From NCBI GenBank assembly GCA_003139095.1, contig PLHW01000030.1:513-64512 (forward strand): a stretch of DNA of 64,000 nucleotides, in the 5' to 3' direction. The DNA is from Acidobacteriaceae bacterium (GTDB lineage Bacteria > Acidobacteriota > Terriglobia > Terriglobales > Acidobacteriaceae). The notes below the pieces were generated by a model. It was given only the letters and a program-made list of their open reading frames with translations. It ran no database searches and had not been told where the DNA came from. Positions 29,882 to 39,322 of the stretch are shown piece after piece; positions within the stretch are counted from its first letter, which is position 1, and each line of letters opens with the position of its first letter. The position numbers and the translations under genes were made by a program.

Positions 29882-31762
29882 ATGGGTCTTGTGGGTGTGG
29901 CGAAACGCATCGTCGGGGTGGGGGCAGCCGGAATTGGGGTGCTGATCAGGCTGCTGTTGCTTGTAGGGACCTCCCAGATTGCGGTTGGTCAGGTTGCGCC
30001 TTCGGCGCTGAACATTGGGGAAAATACCAAACTGAACGCGGGCGGCATGTTCACCTTCGGCTACGCCGGCGATTATGGCGACGCGATTCCTTCCAGCCAC
30101 GGCCTGACGTGGGGGCTGGATGGGAAGATGAGCGGGTACTATTACAACCCGAATTTCATCTCTTTCTCGGCCACTCCCTATTACAACCAGTCGCGCTCGG
30201 ATTCGAGCTACCAGTCGTTGACCGGGGCCAGCGGGATCGACGGCACGGCGAACTTTTTCTCGGGAAGCAATTTTCCGGGATCGGTGAGCTACCGGTACGA
30301 CCGGAACACGAGCGGAACGTTGGGACTGGTGGGGCAGCCGAACTTCACGACGATCGGGACGGGCAAGGGGTTCGCGGTCAACTGGAGCGCGCTGCTGCCG
30401 AATTGGCCCACGTTGTCAGTGGGATATTCGCAAGGGAGCGGGAGCGGGAATATCTACGGGACGAGCGAGGAGACGAGTTCGAGCAATAAACTGTTCAACG
30501 TTCATTCGAACTATCAGATCGTTGGGTTCCGGCTGAATGCGTTTTTCACGCGCAACACCATGAACTCGCTGTATCCGGAGTTTCTGACCGGGCAGGGAGA
30601 GTCGGTCGAGGACTCGACGGGACAGAACATCGGCTTTGGAGCACAGCACAGCCTGCCGATACACGGCTCGTTTTACGCGACCTTCAACCGCGCCTCCGCC
30701 GACAGCAGTTACGGGGGAACAAACCAGAGCGCGAACACTTCGAGCTATACCGACGATAGTGAAAGCGCCGGGGCGAGCTTCCATCCGACCAAGAAGTGGG
30801 GATTCAATGTGGCCGAGAACTACACCAGCGACCTGAGCGGGTACCTGACACAGAGCCTGGGTCTGACGGGCGGAGTGCAGCCGGTCAACCTGGGATCGGG
30901 GTCGCATTCGACGACTTTTGGCGGAGGCACGAGTTATCAGTTTACGAATCTGCTCACGGGGACGGCGCAGGCAACGCACTACGATCAGTTTTATTTTGGG
31001 CAGAGTTACACGGGAACGTTTGTGAGCGGGACAGTGAATTACGCGAAGCGGCTGCTGGATATGTTCAGCTTCTCGGGAACGGTGCTGGACGCGAGCAATG
31101 GCAAGGACACGAACGCGATTGGGTTCATCGGGAATGTGAATTACTCGCATCGGATCAAGGGATGGCAGACGGCCGGGCAATTCAGTTATGCGCAGAATGT
31201 GCAGACGCTGCTGGTGACGTATACGACATCGTATTACAGCTACAGCGCGAACCTGCGGCGCCGGATTCGTCCGGGATGGCAGTGGACGGGCGCGTTTAAT
31301 GGAACGCACAGCGGGCTGACGAATTATTCCGGAACGACGAGCCACGGCGAAGGATACTCGACCTCGCTGGGGTCGCGGGTGTTTACACTGACGGGGACGT
31401 ATTCGAAGTCGGTGGGGCTCTCGCTGCTGGGCGGAGGGACGCTGCAAGGACTGCCGCCGACGCCCGGGGTGACGGATTTTGTGACGTTCAGCGGAGATAG
31501 TTATGGGGGCGGCTTCTCGGTGCAGCCGCTGCGGCGGATGGTGCTTTCGGGGAGTTACAGCCGGTCGCTCAGCAACACGATAGCCCAGACGCTCTCCCAC
31601 AACGACACGGAGGTTTATAACGCGCAGTTGCAGTACCATTTGAGGAGGATCGGACTCCAGGCGGGGTACACGCGCTTTTCGCAGGGGATCAGCGCGCTGG
31701 GAACGCCGCAGAGCACGACGTCATACTTTGTTGGATTCTCTCGATGGTTCGACTTTTTCTAG
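29882..31762 (+). CDS. outer-membrane beta-barrel (porin-like) protein
   Basis: Alternating amphipathic beta pattern, Gly/Ser/Tyr rich, no Cys in the mature region, C-terminal strand GFSRWFDFF ending in Phe; lies within a cytochrome locus. Confidence 0.82.
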   Translation: MGLVGVAKRIVGVGAAGIGVLIRLLLLVGTSQIAVGQVAPSALNIGENTKLNAGGMFTFGYAGDYGDAIPSSHGLTWGLDGKMSGYYYNPNFISFSATPYYNQSRSDSSYQSLTGASGIDGTANFFSGSNFPGSVSYRYDRNTSGTLGLVGQPNFTTIGTGKGFAVNWSALLPNWPTLSVGYSQGSGSGNIYGTSEETSSSNKLFNVHSNYQIVGFRLNAFFTRNTMNSLYPEFLTGQGESVEDSTGQNIGFGAQHSLPIHGSFYATFNRASADSSYGGTNQSANTSSYTDDSESAGASFHPTKKWGFNVAENYTSDLSGYLTQSLGLTGGVQPVNLGSGSHSTTFGGGTSYQFTNLLTGTAQATHYDQFYFGQSYTGTFVSGTVNYAKRLLDMFSFSGTVLDASNGKDTNAIGFIGNVNYSHRIKGWQTAGQFSYAQNVQTLLVTYTTSYYSYSANLRRRIRPGWQWTGAFNGTHSGLTNYSGTTSHGEGYSTSLGSRVFTLTGTYSKSVGLSLLGGGTLQGLPPTPGVTDFVTFSGDSYGGGFSVQPLRRMVLSGSYSRSLSNTIAQTLSHNDTEVYNAQLQYHLRRIGLQAGYTRFSQGISALGTPQSTTSYFVGFSRWFDFF

Positions 31763-31791
31763 AAGCGAATTCCGATACAGCTGAGGGTGGA

Positions 31792-32967
31792 ATGGCCGGG
31801 GAGGCGACAGTCAGAACGCTGCACGCACGGCGGAGGAGAGGCTCGCGTGCGCGCGCATGGATGCTCGTCGCCACCGCGCTCCTGTGGATGGGCGTAGGCA
31901 TAGCGTGGGGATCGTCGAAGCGCGCGAAGGAGACGCTGGGGGCGCTGGCGCCGCCGGATTTGCTGATGGATGGCGGCCGAAAACTGACGTGGGAGAAGAG
32001 CTTCAGCCTGGAGCGGGAAGTCAAGCCGAAGCGAAGTTTTTGGACGCGGGTGGTGGACGTGATCGCGGGAGAGCCGGATTTTCATTATCTGGTCAGTCCG
32101 TACAGCGTGGTGACGGATTCGCGGGGACGGATCATTGTGAGCGACACGGCGGCGGTGGGGGTTCACATATTCGATTTTCAGGCGCAGAAATATAAATTTC
32201 TGACGCGGCGTGATGCGGGGAAGGATCCGATGGTCGCGCCGCAGTGCGTGACCGTGGATGCGCAGGACAATATTTATGTGACGGACTCGCAGACGGGGAA
32301 GATTTTTGTGTTTGACGCGAACGGAAAATACCGGCGGGTGATCGGGAGCTTGAAAGGCGGCGAGGGATATTTCAAGCGGCCGACGGGCATCGCGGTGGAC
32401 GCGGCGGCCGGGCGGATCTATGTGACGGACACGCTGCGCAACAAGATTTACATGATGGACATGCAGGGCAGCGTGTTGCAGGTCATCGGGAAGGCGGGGA
32501 CGGGGGACGGGGAATTTAATTTTCCGACCGAGCTGCGGCTGAACGGGCAGGACCTGGTGGTGGTCGACGCCATGAATTTCCGCGTGCAGGTGCTGGACCG
32601 CAGCGGCAAGTTCGAATACGCGATCGGCAAGATTGGCGATGGCGCGGGATGGATCTTCCGGCCGAAGGGGATTGGATTCGATTCCGAAGGCCACCTGTAC
32701 GTGGTCGATGGGCAGTGGGGGATCGTGCAGGTATTCGATCACGAGGGGCGCCTGCTGTATTACTTTGGCGGGCGCGGCACCGGCAACGGACAGTTTCAAC
32801 TGCCGGCGGGATTGCAGATCGACAATCATGACCGCATTTATGTAGTGGACTCATTCAACCGCCGGGTACAGATTTTTCATTATTACGGGGTGGGGCCGGA
32901 CGCGAGGCCCGACACGAGGCCGGACGCGAGGCCCGACGCGGAGCCCGACACGAGGAAAGACCCATGA
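31792..32967 (+). CDS. NHL-repeat beta-propeller protein
   Basis: VAPQCVTVDAQDNIYVTDSQTGKIFVFD, FKRPTGIAVDAAAGRIYVTDTLRNKIYMMD, FRPKGIGFDSEGHLYVVDGQWGIVQVFD; ATGA overlap with next gene. Confidence 0.9.
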   Translation: MAGEATVRTLHARRRRGSRARAWMLVATALLWMGVGIAWGSSKRAKETLGALAPPDLLMDGGRKLTWEKSFSLEREVKPKRSFWTRVVDVIAGEPDFHYLVSPYSVVTDSRGRIIVSDTAAVGVHIFDFQAQKYKFLTRRDAGKDPMVAPQCVTVDAQDNIYVTDSQTGKIFVFDANGKYRRVIGSLKGGEGYFKRPTGIAVDAAAGRIYVTDTLRNKIYMMDMQGSVLQVIGKAGTGDGEFNFPTELRLNGQDLVVVDAMNFRVQVLDRSGKFEYAIGKIGDGAGWIFRPKGIGFDSEGHLYVVDGQWGIVQVFDHEGRLLYYFGGRGTGNGQFQLPAGLQIDNHDRIYVVDSFNRRVQIFHYYGVGPDARPDTRPDARPDAEPDTRKDP

Positions 32968-34925
32968 GGCGCATCCAGCAGACCCAGGCTCTTTGCATCG
33001 CAACGGCCGTGCGGCTGATGACCGCAGTGTTGATGGCTGCCCTGACGGTGGGCGCGATGTATGCGCAGCAGCCGCCGGCGGACGTGCTGGGAATGCACAA
33101 TCTGACGCAGGCGAGCGGAGCGTCGGTTTATTCGCAGGGTAGTCTGGGCTGTACCTTCTGCCATGCGCCACACAGCGGGCTGGGCGGGATATCTCCGCTC
33201 TGGAACCAGAAATATTCGAACGCGTCGTACACAACGTACAACAGCACTACGTATGTAGAGCAGGGGAATCCGAAGCCAACGCTGGGAATTACGAGCAGCT
33301 TGTGTTTGAGCTGTCACGACGGCACGGTCGGCGTGGGGCAGTCGCAGGCCTACGGGCCTCTGCCCGTGGTGGGCTCGATGAACGGGATGGATTCGTTTGG
33401 AACGACGCTGACGGGATCGCATCCCTTCAGCCTGGTGCTGCCGATGAAGGATGCGCCGAACCTAGTGGCAACGCTGGTATCGCAGTGCAAGACGGCCGAT
33501 CCGACTGGAGCCGTGAAGCTGATCAACTGCAATATCGAATGCACGAGCTGCCATAGCCCCCATGTCCAGGGGATCGACCAGATTGCCCAGATGTTCCTCG
33601 TCCGGGACAGCTCGAATGCGCAGATGTGCTCGGCGTGCCACGATCCGAACCGGGTCGTGCAGGGACAGATCAACCCGCTGGCAGGATTTGCGAACAGCAT
33701 TCACCAGACCGCGACCAACGCGGTTTCGCCCAGCGCGCACGTGGGCCCGTACGCAACCGTGGCGGTCAATGCGTGCGAATCCTGCCACATGAACCACGAC
33801 TCCGTGGCGCCCGCGCGATTGCTGCGGCCGGCCACCCCGGCAGCAACGGGCTACGATTCGGTGACGCAGAGTTGCATGACCTGCCACGAGGGCGGTACCT
33901 ACCTCTCGCCGCAGCCGCTCAACATCATGGCCGAACTGGCCAAGACGAGCCACCCGCTGCCCTCGGGCAACAATTTTCATGACGCGGCCGAGGCCCCGCT
34001 GCTCAACAATAACCGTCACGCCACCTGTGTCGACTGCCACGATGCTCACGCCGGAAATCCCGAAGTGCAATTCACGCAGCCCCCGGCCATCCGCCCGCCC
34101 CAGCAGGGCGCCACCGGCATCAGCGCGCTCGACGGCGTGACCCCGATCATTCCTGCGGTCAACCAGTATGAAACCTGCCTGCGCTGCCACGGAACCAGCA
34201 CCGGCAAACAGCGGCTGCTGATCTACGGCTATGCGCCCATCCGGGTAGTTTCGGCGCCCGATCCGCTGAATGTGATTCCGGAGTTTGCGCCGACCGCGAC
34301 CTCCAGCCATCCGGTGACGCATACGAGCCAGTCGCCGCTGCCGGAGCCGAGCCTGCTCACCAACATGCTCACGTTGACGGGACAGGCATCGGGACGTCTG
34401 GTGGGGAACCAGATTTTCTGCATGGATTGCCACAACAGCGATGACGACCGGGAATTCGGCGGGACGGGGCCGAACGGTCCGCACGGTTCGGTGAACATGC
34501 ACTTGCTCGAGCGCAATTACCAGTTCAGCCAGGCGGCCCTCCCCGGCGGAACCGTGACCAACCTGTTTCCAAATCCCGACACCAGCCCGGCGGGGCCCTA
34601 TTCGATGTGCGCCAAGTGCCACAGCCTGACCTCGATTTTCAACAACCAGAGCTTCAACCAGCACAACCTGCATTCCTACCAGTACGGATTTACTTGCTCG
34701 GTGTGCCACACCGCGCATGGCATGGGAGCGACCTCTCCCTACATTACGGGAGAGCAACTGGTGAATTTCGACGCCAATGTCGTGGGACTGAACAATGGAG
34801 CCCCGATCGCGTATAACCACGCCACCAATACCTGCACCCTGCAATGCCACAACTACGACCACAACGCAGATGGCAGCGTGACACCCGCGACAGGACAGGG
34901 CCTGAAAAAGAAGCCAGGAAAATGA
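32964..34925 (+). CDS. multihaem c-type cytochrome (11 CXXCH plus one CX3CH)
   Basis: CTFCH, CLSCH, CTSCH, CSACH, CESCH, CMTCH, CVDCH, CLRCH, CMDCH, CAKCH, CSVCH and C-terminal CTLQCH. Confidence 0.93.
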   Translation: MRRIQQTQALCIATAVRLMTAVLMAALTVGAMYAQQPPADVLGMHNLTQASGASVYSQGSLGCTFCHAPHSGLGGISPLWNQKYSNASYTTYNSTTYVEQGNPKPTLGITSSLCLSCHDGTVGVGQSQAYGPLPVVGSMNGMDSFGTTLTGSHPFSLVLPMKDAPNLVATLVSQCKTADPTGAVKLINCNIECTSCHSPHVQGIDQIAQMFLVRDSSNAQMCSACHDPNRVVQGQINPLAGFANSIHQTATNAVSPSAHVGPYATVAVNACESCHMNHDSVAPARLLRPATPAATGYDSVTQSCMTCHEGGTYLSPQPLNIMAELAKTSHPLPSGNNFHDAAEAPLLNNNRHATCVDCHDAHAGNPEVQFTQPPAIRPPQQGATGISALDGVTPIIPAVNQYETCLRCHGTSTGKQRLLIYGYAPIRVVSAPDPLNVIPEFAPTATSSHPVTHTSQSPLPEPSLLTNMLTLTGQASGRLVGNQIFCMDCHNSDDDREFGGTGPNGPHGSVNMHLLERNYQFSQAALPGGTVTNLFPNPDTSPAGPYSMCAKCHSLTSIFNNQSFNQHNLHSYQYGFTCSVCHTAHGMGATSPYITGEQLVNFDANVVGLNNGAPIAYNHATNTCTLQCHNYDHNADGSVTPATGQGLKKKPGK

Positions 34926-36457
34926 ACGTGCAAGATCGCCGGGTACAAGCGGTGCAGGTGGGAGCGCTGGCGCTGCTGTTTGCGGCGTTTCCGCTGCTGG
35001 AGGCGGTGCAATGCCGCTCGCTCAGCAGCCTCACGAACTCCGATATTTGGTGGCATTTGAGCACGGGCCTCTGGATGCTCCAGCACCACGCGCTGCCCCA
35101 CACCGGAATTTTTTCGCAGGCGGCGGAGCGCCCGTGGATCGCCGCCAGTTGGCTGTTCGATCTGAAGCTGGCAATTTACTACCGGCTGCTCGGGCTGCGC
35201 GCGATTCCGATGTGCGCCATGTTTTTTAAGGCTGGGCTGGGAGTTGTGACATTTTTGCTCGCGGGCGGCCGCCGCGGAAATTTTTGGGGTGCGGTCGCAA
35301 TTTCGGTGATTGCGCAGTATGTGCTCGGCGGCCTGCCCGCGACGGCGCTCTATGGTTCCGTCATCTTCCTTGGTGTCGAGCTGCTGTTGTTGCTGGAGAG
35401 CCGGCAGCACGCCCAGATGCTGTGGTGGCTGGCGCCTTTGTTCCTCGTGTGGGCCAATGTCGATGTGAATTTTGTCTACGGCCTGGGGGCGCTGGTGCTG
35501 TTTGTGTTCGCCGAGGTCGTCTCCGCAGCGCTTCAATCCGCAAGTACCGGCGCAGGCTTTACCGCAGCCCTCACGCGCTCCGCCACTCAAAAGAAGCGTG
35601 CATTCCTGGCGGGCGCTCTTTGCTTTGTGGCCACGCTGTTTACGCCGTATTTCTATCGTCCTTACCAGGTGTTTTTTGCCACTGCGTGGAACGGCGCGAA
35701 TGCGTATTTGCCGGATCACAAGGCGCTCGGATTCCGCCAGCCGCAGGATTACGTTTTGCTGCTCTTTGTGATGGCGGCGTTTCTGGCCCTGGGGCTTCGG
35801 CGCTCGCGAAATTTATTTTTGATTGCCGCGCTGGCGGCCGGCGCGGGGCTTTCGTTTTACTCGCAGCACGACGCCTGGCTGGTTACCCTGGCGGCCGTAG
35901 CAGTCATGGGTGAGACGCTGGCCGGGGCAGTGCATCCGGCCGAGGCGCGAGATGCAGAGACTCGAGATGAAGCAGAGACTCGGGATAAAAAAGATGCGAG
36001 CGCGAAGTACCCGGCCGGCGGTCGCACCATTTGGATTGCGGCCGCTTTGACGGCGGTGGCGCTCGTGGCCGCCGCCGCGGCGCTGGTTCCGCGCTCTGGC
36101 CGCCTGATGACGAAGGTCGCGGAGAGCTATCCCGTGGCAGCCGCCGACTCGATTCGCTCGCATCGGATGGCGCAACCAATTTTTAATGCCTTCGAGTGGG
36201 GCGGCTTTCTAACCTGGTATCTGCCCGAGTTTCCGGTGGCCATTGACGGGCGGGTCGATCTCTACGGAGACGATTTCATCATTGAATATTCGAAGGTGAT
36301 GAATGCCGATGTAAGATACACGGAGTTTCCGGCGCTGGCGGGGGCGCAGACAATAGTTTTGCCGCGGACGGCGATCATGGCGCAGGCGATGGCGACGGTG
36401 TCGGGGTATAAAGTGGCTTATCAGGACGATGTGGCCGTGGTAATCAGCCGCGAGTAG
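34922..36457 (+). CDS. GT-C-like polytopic membrane protein
   Basis: Many TM segments, NSDIWWHLSTGLWMLQHHALPHTGIFS, EFPVAIDGRVDLYGDD; ATGA coupling to the upstream cytochrome; paralog of 39323-40921. Confidence 0.7.
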   Translation: MNVQDRRVQAVQVGALALLFAAFPLLEAVQCRSLSSLTNSDIWWHLSTGLWMLQHHALPHTGIFSQAAERPWIAASWLFDLKLAIYYRLLGLRAIPMCAMFFKAGLGVVTFLLAGGRRGNFWGAVAISVIAQYVLGGLPATALYGSVIFLGVELLLLLESRQHAQMLWWLAPLFLVWANVDVNFVYGLGALVLFVFAEVVSAALQSASTGAGFTAALTRSATQKKRAFLAGALCFVATLFTPYFYRPYQVFFATAWNGANAYLPDHKALGFRQPQDYVLLLFVMAAFLALGLRRSRNLFLIAALAAGAGLSFYSQHDAWLVTLAAVAVMGETLAGAVHPAEARDAETRDEAETRDKKDASAKYPAGGRTIWIAAALTAVALVAAAAALVPRSGRLMTKVAESYPVAAADSIRSHRMAQPIFNAFEWGGFLTWYLPEFPVAIDGRVDLYGDDFIIEYSKVMNADVRYTEFPALAGAQTIVLPRTAIMAQAMATVSGYKVAYQDDVAVVISRE

Positions 36458-36596
36458 TTGAACCATTGAAGCATTTAGCCATTGAATCATTTAGTCATTG
36501 AGTCATTGAAAACCCGTTGAGTTAATTTCGGCGCGGCAATAAGTTGACCTAAGATCTTCAATGACTAAATGATTAACTGACTAACTGATTAAATTC
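36457..36596. repeat. palindromic octamer array (seven left, five right units)
   Basis: gttgaacc attgaagc atttagcc attgaatc atttagtc attgagtc attgaaaa ... ttcaatga ctaaatga ttaactga ctaactga ttaaattc. Confidence 0.9.
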
Positions 36597-36598
36597 TT

Positions 36599-38143
36599 AT
36601 GGACTCTGGTTACAAGACGGATGGTTCTCTGGCGTTGGCATCTTCCGGCACTGCGGGCGGCGAGATTGCCTTGGTGCCTCCCGCCGCCGTCTCGCCCTGG
36701 TGGCGCGTGGGGGACTTCGCCGTCCTGGGTGTGTGGATCTCCGTGGTGGGCTTCGTCCTTCCCTACCATGAGAAGTGGGCCGACGAGGCCCAGGCCTGGC
36801 TCATCGCGCGCGATCTCGATCTCAGAACCATCTGGTTTCATGAGCTGCGCTACGAGGGCTCTCCGGGGCTGTGGCACACAATTTTGTGGGTCGCCCAGCA
36901 CGTGTTTCATGCGAAGTATGACGCGATCGGCTACATCGGAGCGGCAGGCGCACTCGCCGGAGTGGCGCTGCTGATTTTTGCGGCGCCCTTCCCGCGCTAT
37001 ATCCGGTGGCCGCTGGCCTTCACCTATTTCATGGTCTATCAGTATGCCGTGATCGCCCGGCCGTACACGCTGCTCCCGCTCCTCGCCTTCGCGGCCGCCG
37101 CGCTCTTCAAAGATCTCAAGCATCCCGAGCGCATCACGGCAGTCCTCGTGCTCCTGGCAAATTTGAGTTTGCACGGAACCATCCTCGCAGGCTGCCTCGG
37201 CCTCGTCTATCTCATCGACGCCTGGCGCGCCCGCGAGCGGCTGGATGCGCGGGTGCAGCGGAAGTACTGGATTTGCATCGGTGCGATGGCGGTCGTGTTT
37301 CTGTTTTTGTTTTTGATCCTCAAGCCGACCCCGGATGTGGAAGAGTTCGCCGTGAAGAAATACCTCCCGCCACCAGTGGACGCGAGTGGCCATGTGATTA
37401 CGGCGTCAATGAAATTTGTAGCGACAATGTCAGGGGCGTTTCTGGACTGGTTCGCGCCGTCTGTCGTGTTTGTCTTACTTGCGGGGGCGTGGTGCTTCAT
37501 CCGGCGAAGGTTTCTGGCATTCGCATTGCCGGTCGCGCTGCTGGCGTTCTTGTATTCGGAGATTCACGGCTACCCGCACCACCATGGGGTCCTATTTGTT
37601 GCCGCAATTACGGGGCTCTGGATCGCATGGCCCACGCCGGAGGAAGTGAGCAAATCTAATTTGATCAGGCGGCGGGCGCTACAGGGCATGATAGGGCTGC
37701 TTCTATGCCTGTGCGCGGTCAATCTCTGGGACGCTGCGGTGGTCATCGACCGCGAATACAAATATCCTTACAGTGGCGCTCCGGATGCCGCGAGGTATTT
37801 GAGATCGGTCGGGGCCGACCGGGGTCCGATGTTCGGGTTCTTGATGGGCGTGGTCGCGGTGCAGGCGTACTTTGACCAGCACCTCTTTGCCAATATTCCG
37901 ACATCGTATTTTCATCTCGGATTTCCCCGAACCGGCGTGGATCTGAACGTGGACGAGTTGTATAGGATAAGACCCGAGTACATCGTTGCGTACACAATCG
38001 ATCCTCAAATGATGCTTGAGACAGGACTGCCTGAGTTGACCTCGCGCGGCTACGAGGTTGTCCACATTTCGGACGGGTATTACATGTACAAGAGGGCGGT
38101 CTGGCAACGGGAAGTCTATTTTATCCTGCGGCGGGTGCGGTAA
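36599..38143 (+). CDS. GT-C/PMT-like polytopic membrane protein
   Basis: EKWADEAQAWLIARDLD first-loop acidic motif, about 10 or more TM segments. Confidence 0.7.
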   Translation: MDSGYKTDGSLALASSGTAGGEIALVPPAAVSPWWRVGDFAVLGVWISVVGFVLPYHEKWADEAQAWLIARDLDLRTIWFHELRYEGSPGLWHTILWVAQHVFHAKYDAIGYIGAAGALAGVALLIFAAPFPRYIRWPLAFTYFMVYQYAVIARPYTLLPLLAFAAAALFKDLKHPERITAVLVLLANLSLHGTILAGCLGLVYLIDAWRARERLDARVQRKYWICIGAMAVVFLFLFLILKPTPDVEEFAVKKYLPPPVDASGHVITASMKFVATMSGAFLDWFAPSVVFVLLAGAWCFIRRRFLAFALPVALLAFLYSEIHGYPHHHGVLFVAAITGLWIAWPTPEEVSKSNLIRRRALQGMIGLLLCLCAVNLWDAAVVIDREYKYPYSGAPDAARYLRSVGADRGPMFGFLMGVVAVQAYFDQHLFANIPTSYFHLGFPRTGVDLNVDELYRIRPEYIVAYTIDPQMMLETGLPELTSRGYEVVHISDGYYMYKRAVWQREVYFILRRVR

Positions 38144-38145
38144 CG

Positions 38146-38185
38146 ATTTAATCATTTAGCCAGTTAGTCATTCAATCATTGAAAA
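38146..38185. repeat. octamer array (five units)
   Basis: atttaatc atttagcc agttagtc attcaatc attgaaaa. Confidence 0.8.
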
Positions 38186-38239
38186 TCTTTGAGTTGCTTG
38201 GATCCGAGATGCCCGGGCATGATAAGTATATAGGTAAGT

Positions 38240-39172
38240 TCAGTAATTCTGGAGTAAGGTAGGAATCGTGTTCGTGTTATTCGCTTCGTTGGACTCGGTG
38301 AAGTGGCACTGCCGGCAGAACTGGGTTGAAGAGACGGCCAGGGGATTGGAAGCGTTAACGCTGCGCCCGGGTATGTAAGGTCCGTTCACGAAGAAGAAAG
38401 TGGGATACGATCTCCCCCCGCCATCGCCCGCAATCTGGCTCTCCCGCGACGACACATACACCGTCATCACGTGCTGGTTATGGCACGTAACGCACAGCAC
38501 GAAAGGCTGTCCCGAGGGAGTGATGCCCCACGGGTTGGAGTGACGCCCCGGCACCAGCGCGGGCCAACCGTAGTTGTTCATGAATTGCCAGTAGCGACTG
38601 CCCGGAACTACAGTGAACGTATTCCGCAGCCACACCAATCCTTCCCCGTCGGGGATGACCGCGTTCGGTCCCACCGGATGATCATTGGCGTAGGTGTCGG
38701 TGCCCAGCAGAGTCGGAATCGGCTGTCCCCCAAACGCCGCGCCCGGCAACAGGCCGATTCGCTGTTCGAAGGACTGCCCCACCATCATGCTCGGCGGAGT
38801 TAAATTCCCGTCATGACAACTGAGGCAGATCAGAATGCCATTCACCTCCCGGTTGCTGACCGAGATATTGCTGGGAAATACTTCGACGTAGCGTCCGCCG
38901 TCCCCGAACGCGAAGGTTCGGCCATAAAGAGGAATGGTGCTTGGACCCCACGGCGCATGTTCGACTTCGTCCGCCCGTGTACCGGGCGCGGCGCTCGATG
39001 CGCCAGACGGGGATGCGCCGAAGGATGTGTTGGCCGACGCCGTGTGACAGGTCAGGCAACCGCGCCCGCCGACATTGTGCGGGCCCAGCAGTTCAGTAGA
39101 GCCGGGCAGTTGCGCGCTGGCCAAACCGGCCAGCAACATGACAAAGAGAATGAGAACGCCTGTCTTTTTCAT
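38240..39172 (-). CDS. secreted tetrahaem c-type cytochrome (paralog 3)
   Basis: CLTCH, CLSCH, CVTCH, CRQCH; signal-like MKKTGVLILFVMLLAGLASAQ; shares HNQHVMTVY and FCRQCHFTESNEANN with paralogs 1 and 2. Confidence 0.92.
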   Translation of the reverse strand: MKKTGVLILFVMLLAGLASAQLPGSTELLGPHNVGGRGCLTCHTASANTSFGASPSGASSAAPGTRADEVEHAPWGPSTIPLYGRTFAFGDGGRYVEVFPSNISVSNREVNGILICLSCHDGNLTPPSMMVGQSFEQRIGLLPGAAFGGQPIPTLLGTDTYANDHPVGPNAVIPDGEGLVWLRNTFTVVPGSRYWQFMNNYGWPALVPGRHSNPWGITPSGQPFVLCVTCHNQHVMTVYVSSRESQIAGDGGGRSYPTFFFVNGPYIPGRSVNASNPLAVSSTQFCRQCHFTESNEANNTNTIPTLLQNY

Positions 39173-39322
39173 TCGAGAGGGCGGCAAATCTCCTGCATTA
39201 AGCTTTTTTATCACACATTCTGGCCTGCGACGTCAGTGACGAGTCGCACCACGGGTCGTGACCCATTTGCGCGCGACTGCGCCCATCGTCTTCGGCCCGA
39301 GCCAACTCACTCCTCCCCAAAT

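Noticed and set aside
30416-31639. 407-aa minus-strand ORF opposite the beta-barrel
   Set aside because: Arg-rich low-complexity antisense translation with no domain signature
36457-36596. CRISPR-like array
   Set aside because: Units are 8 bp, contiguous without spacers, and inverted halves are present; no cas genes
38209-38220. Perfect palindrome ATGCCCGGGCAT
   Set aside because: 12-bp palindromes of this GC content are expected by chance over 64 kb and no context supports function
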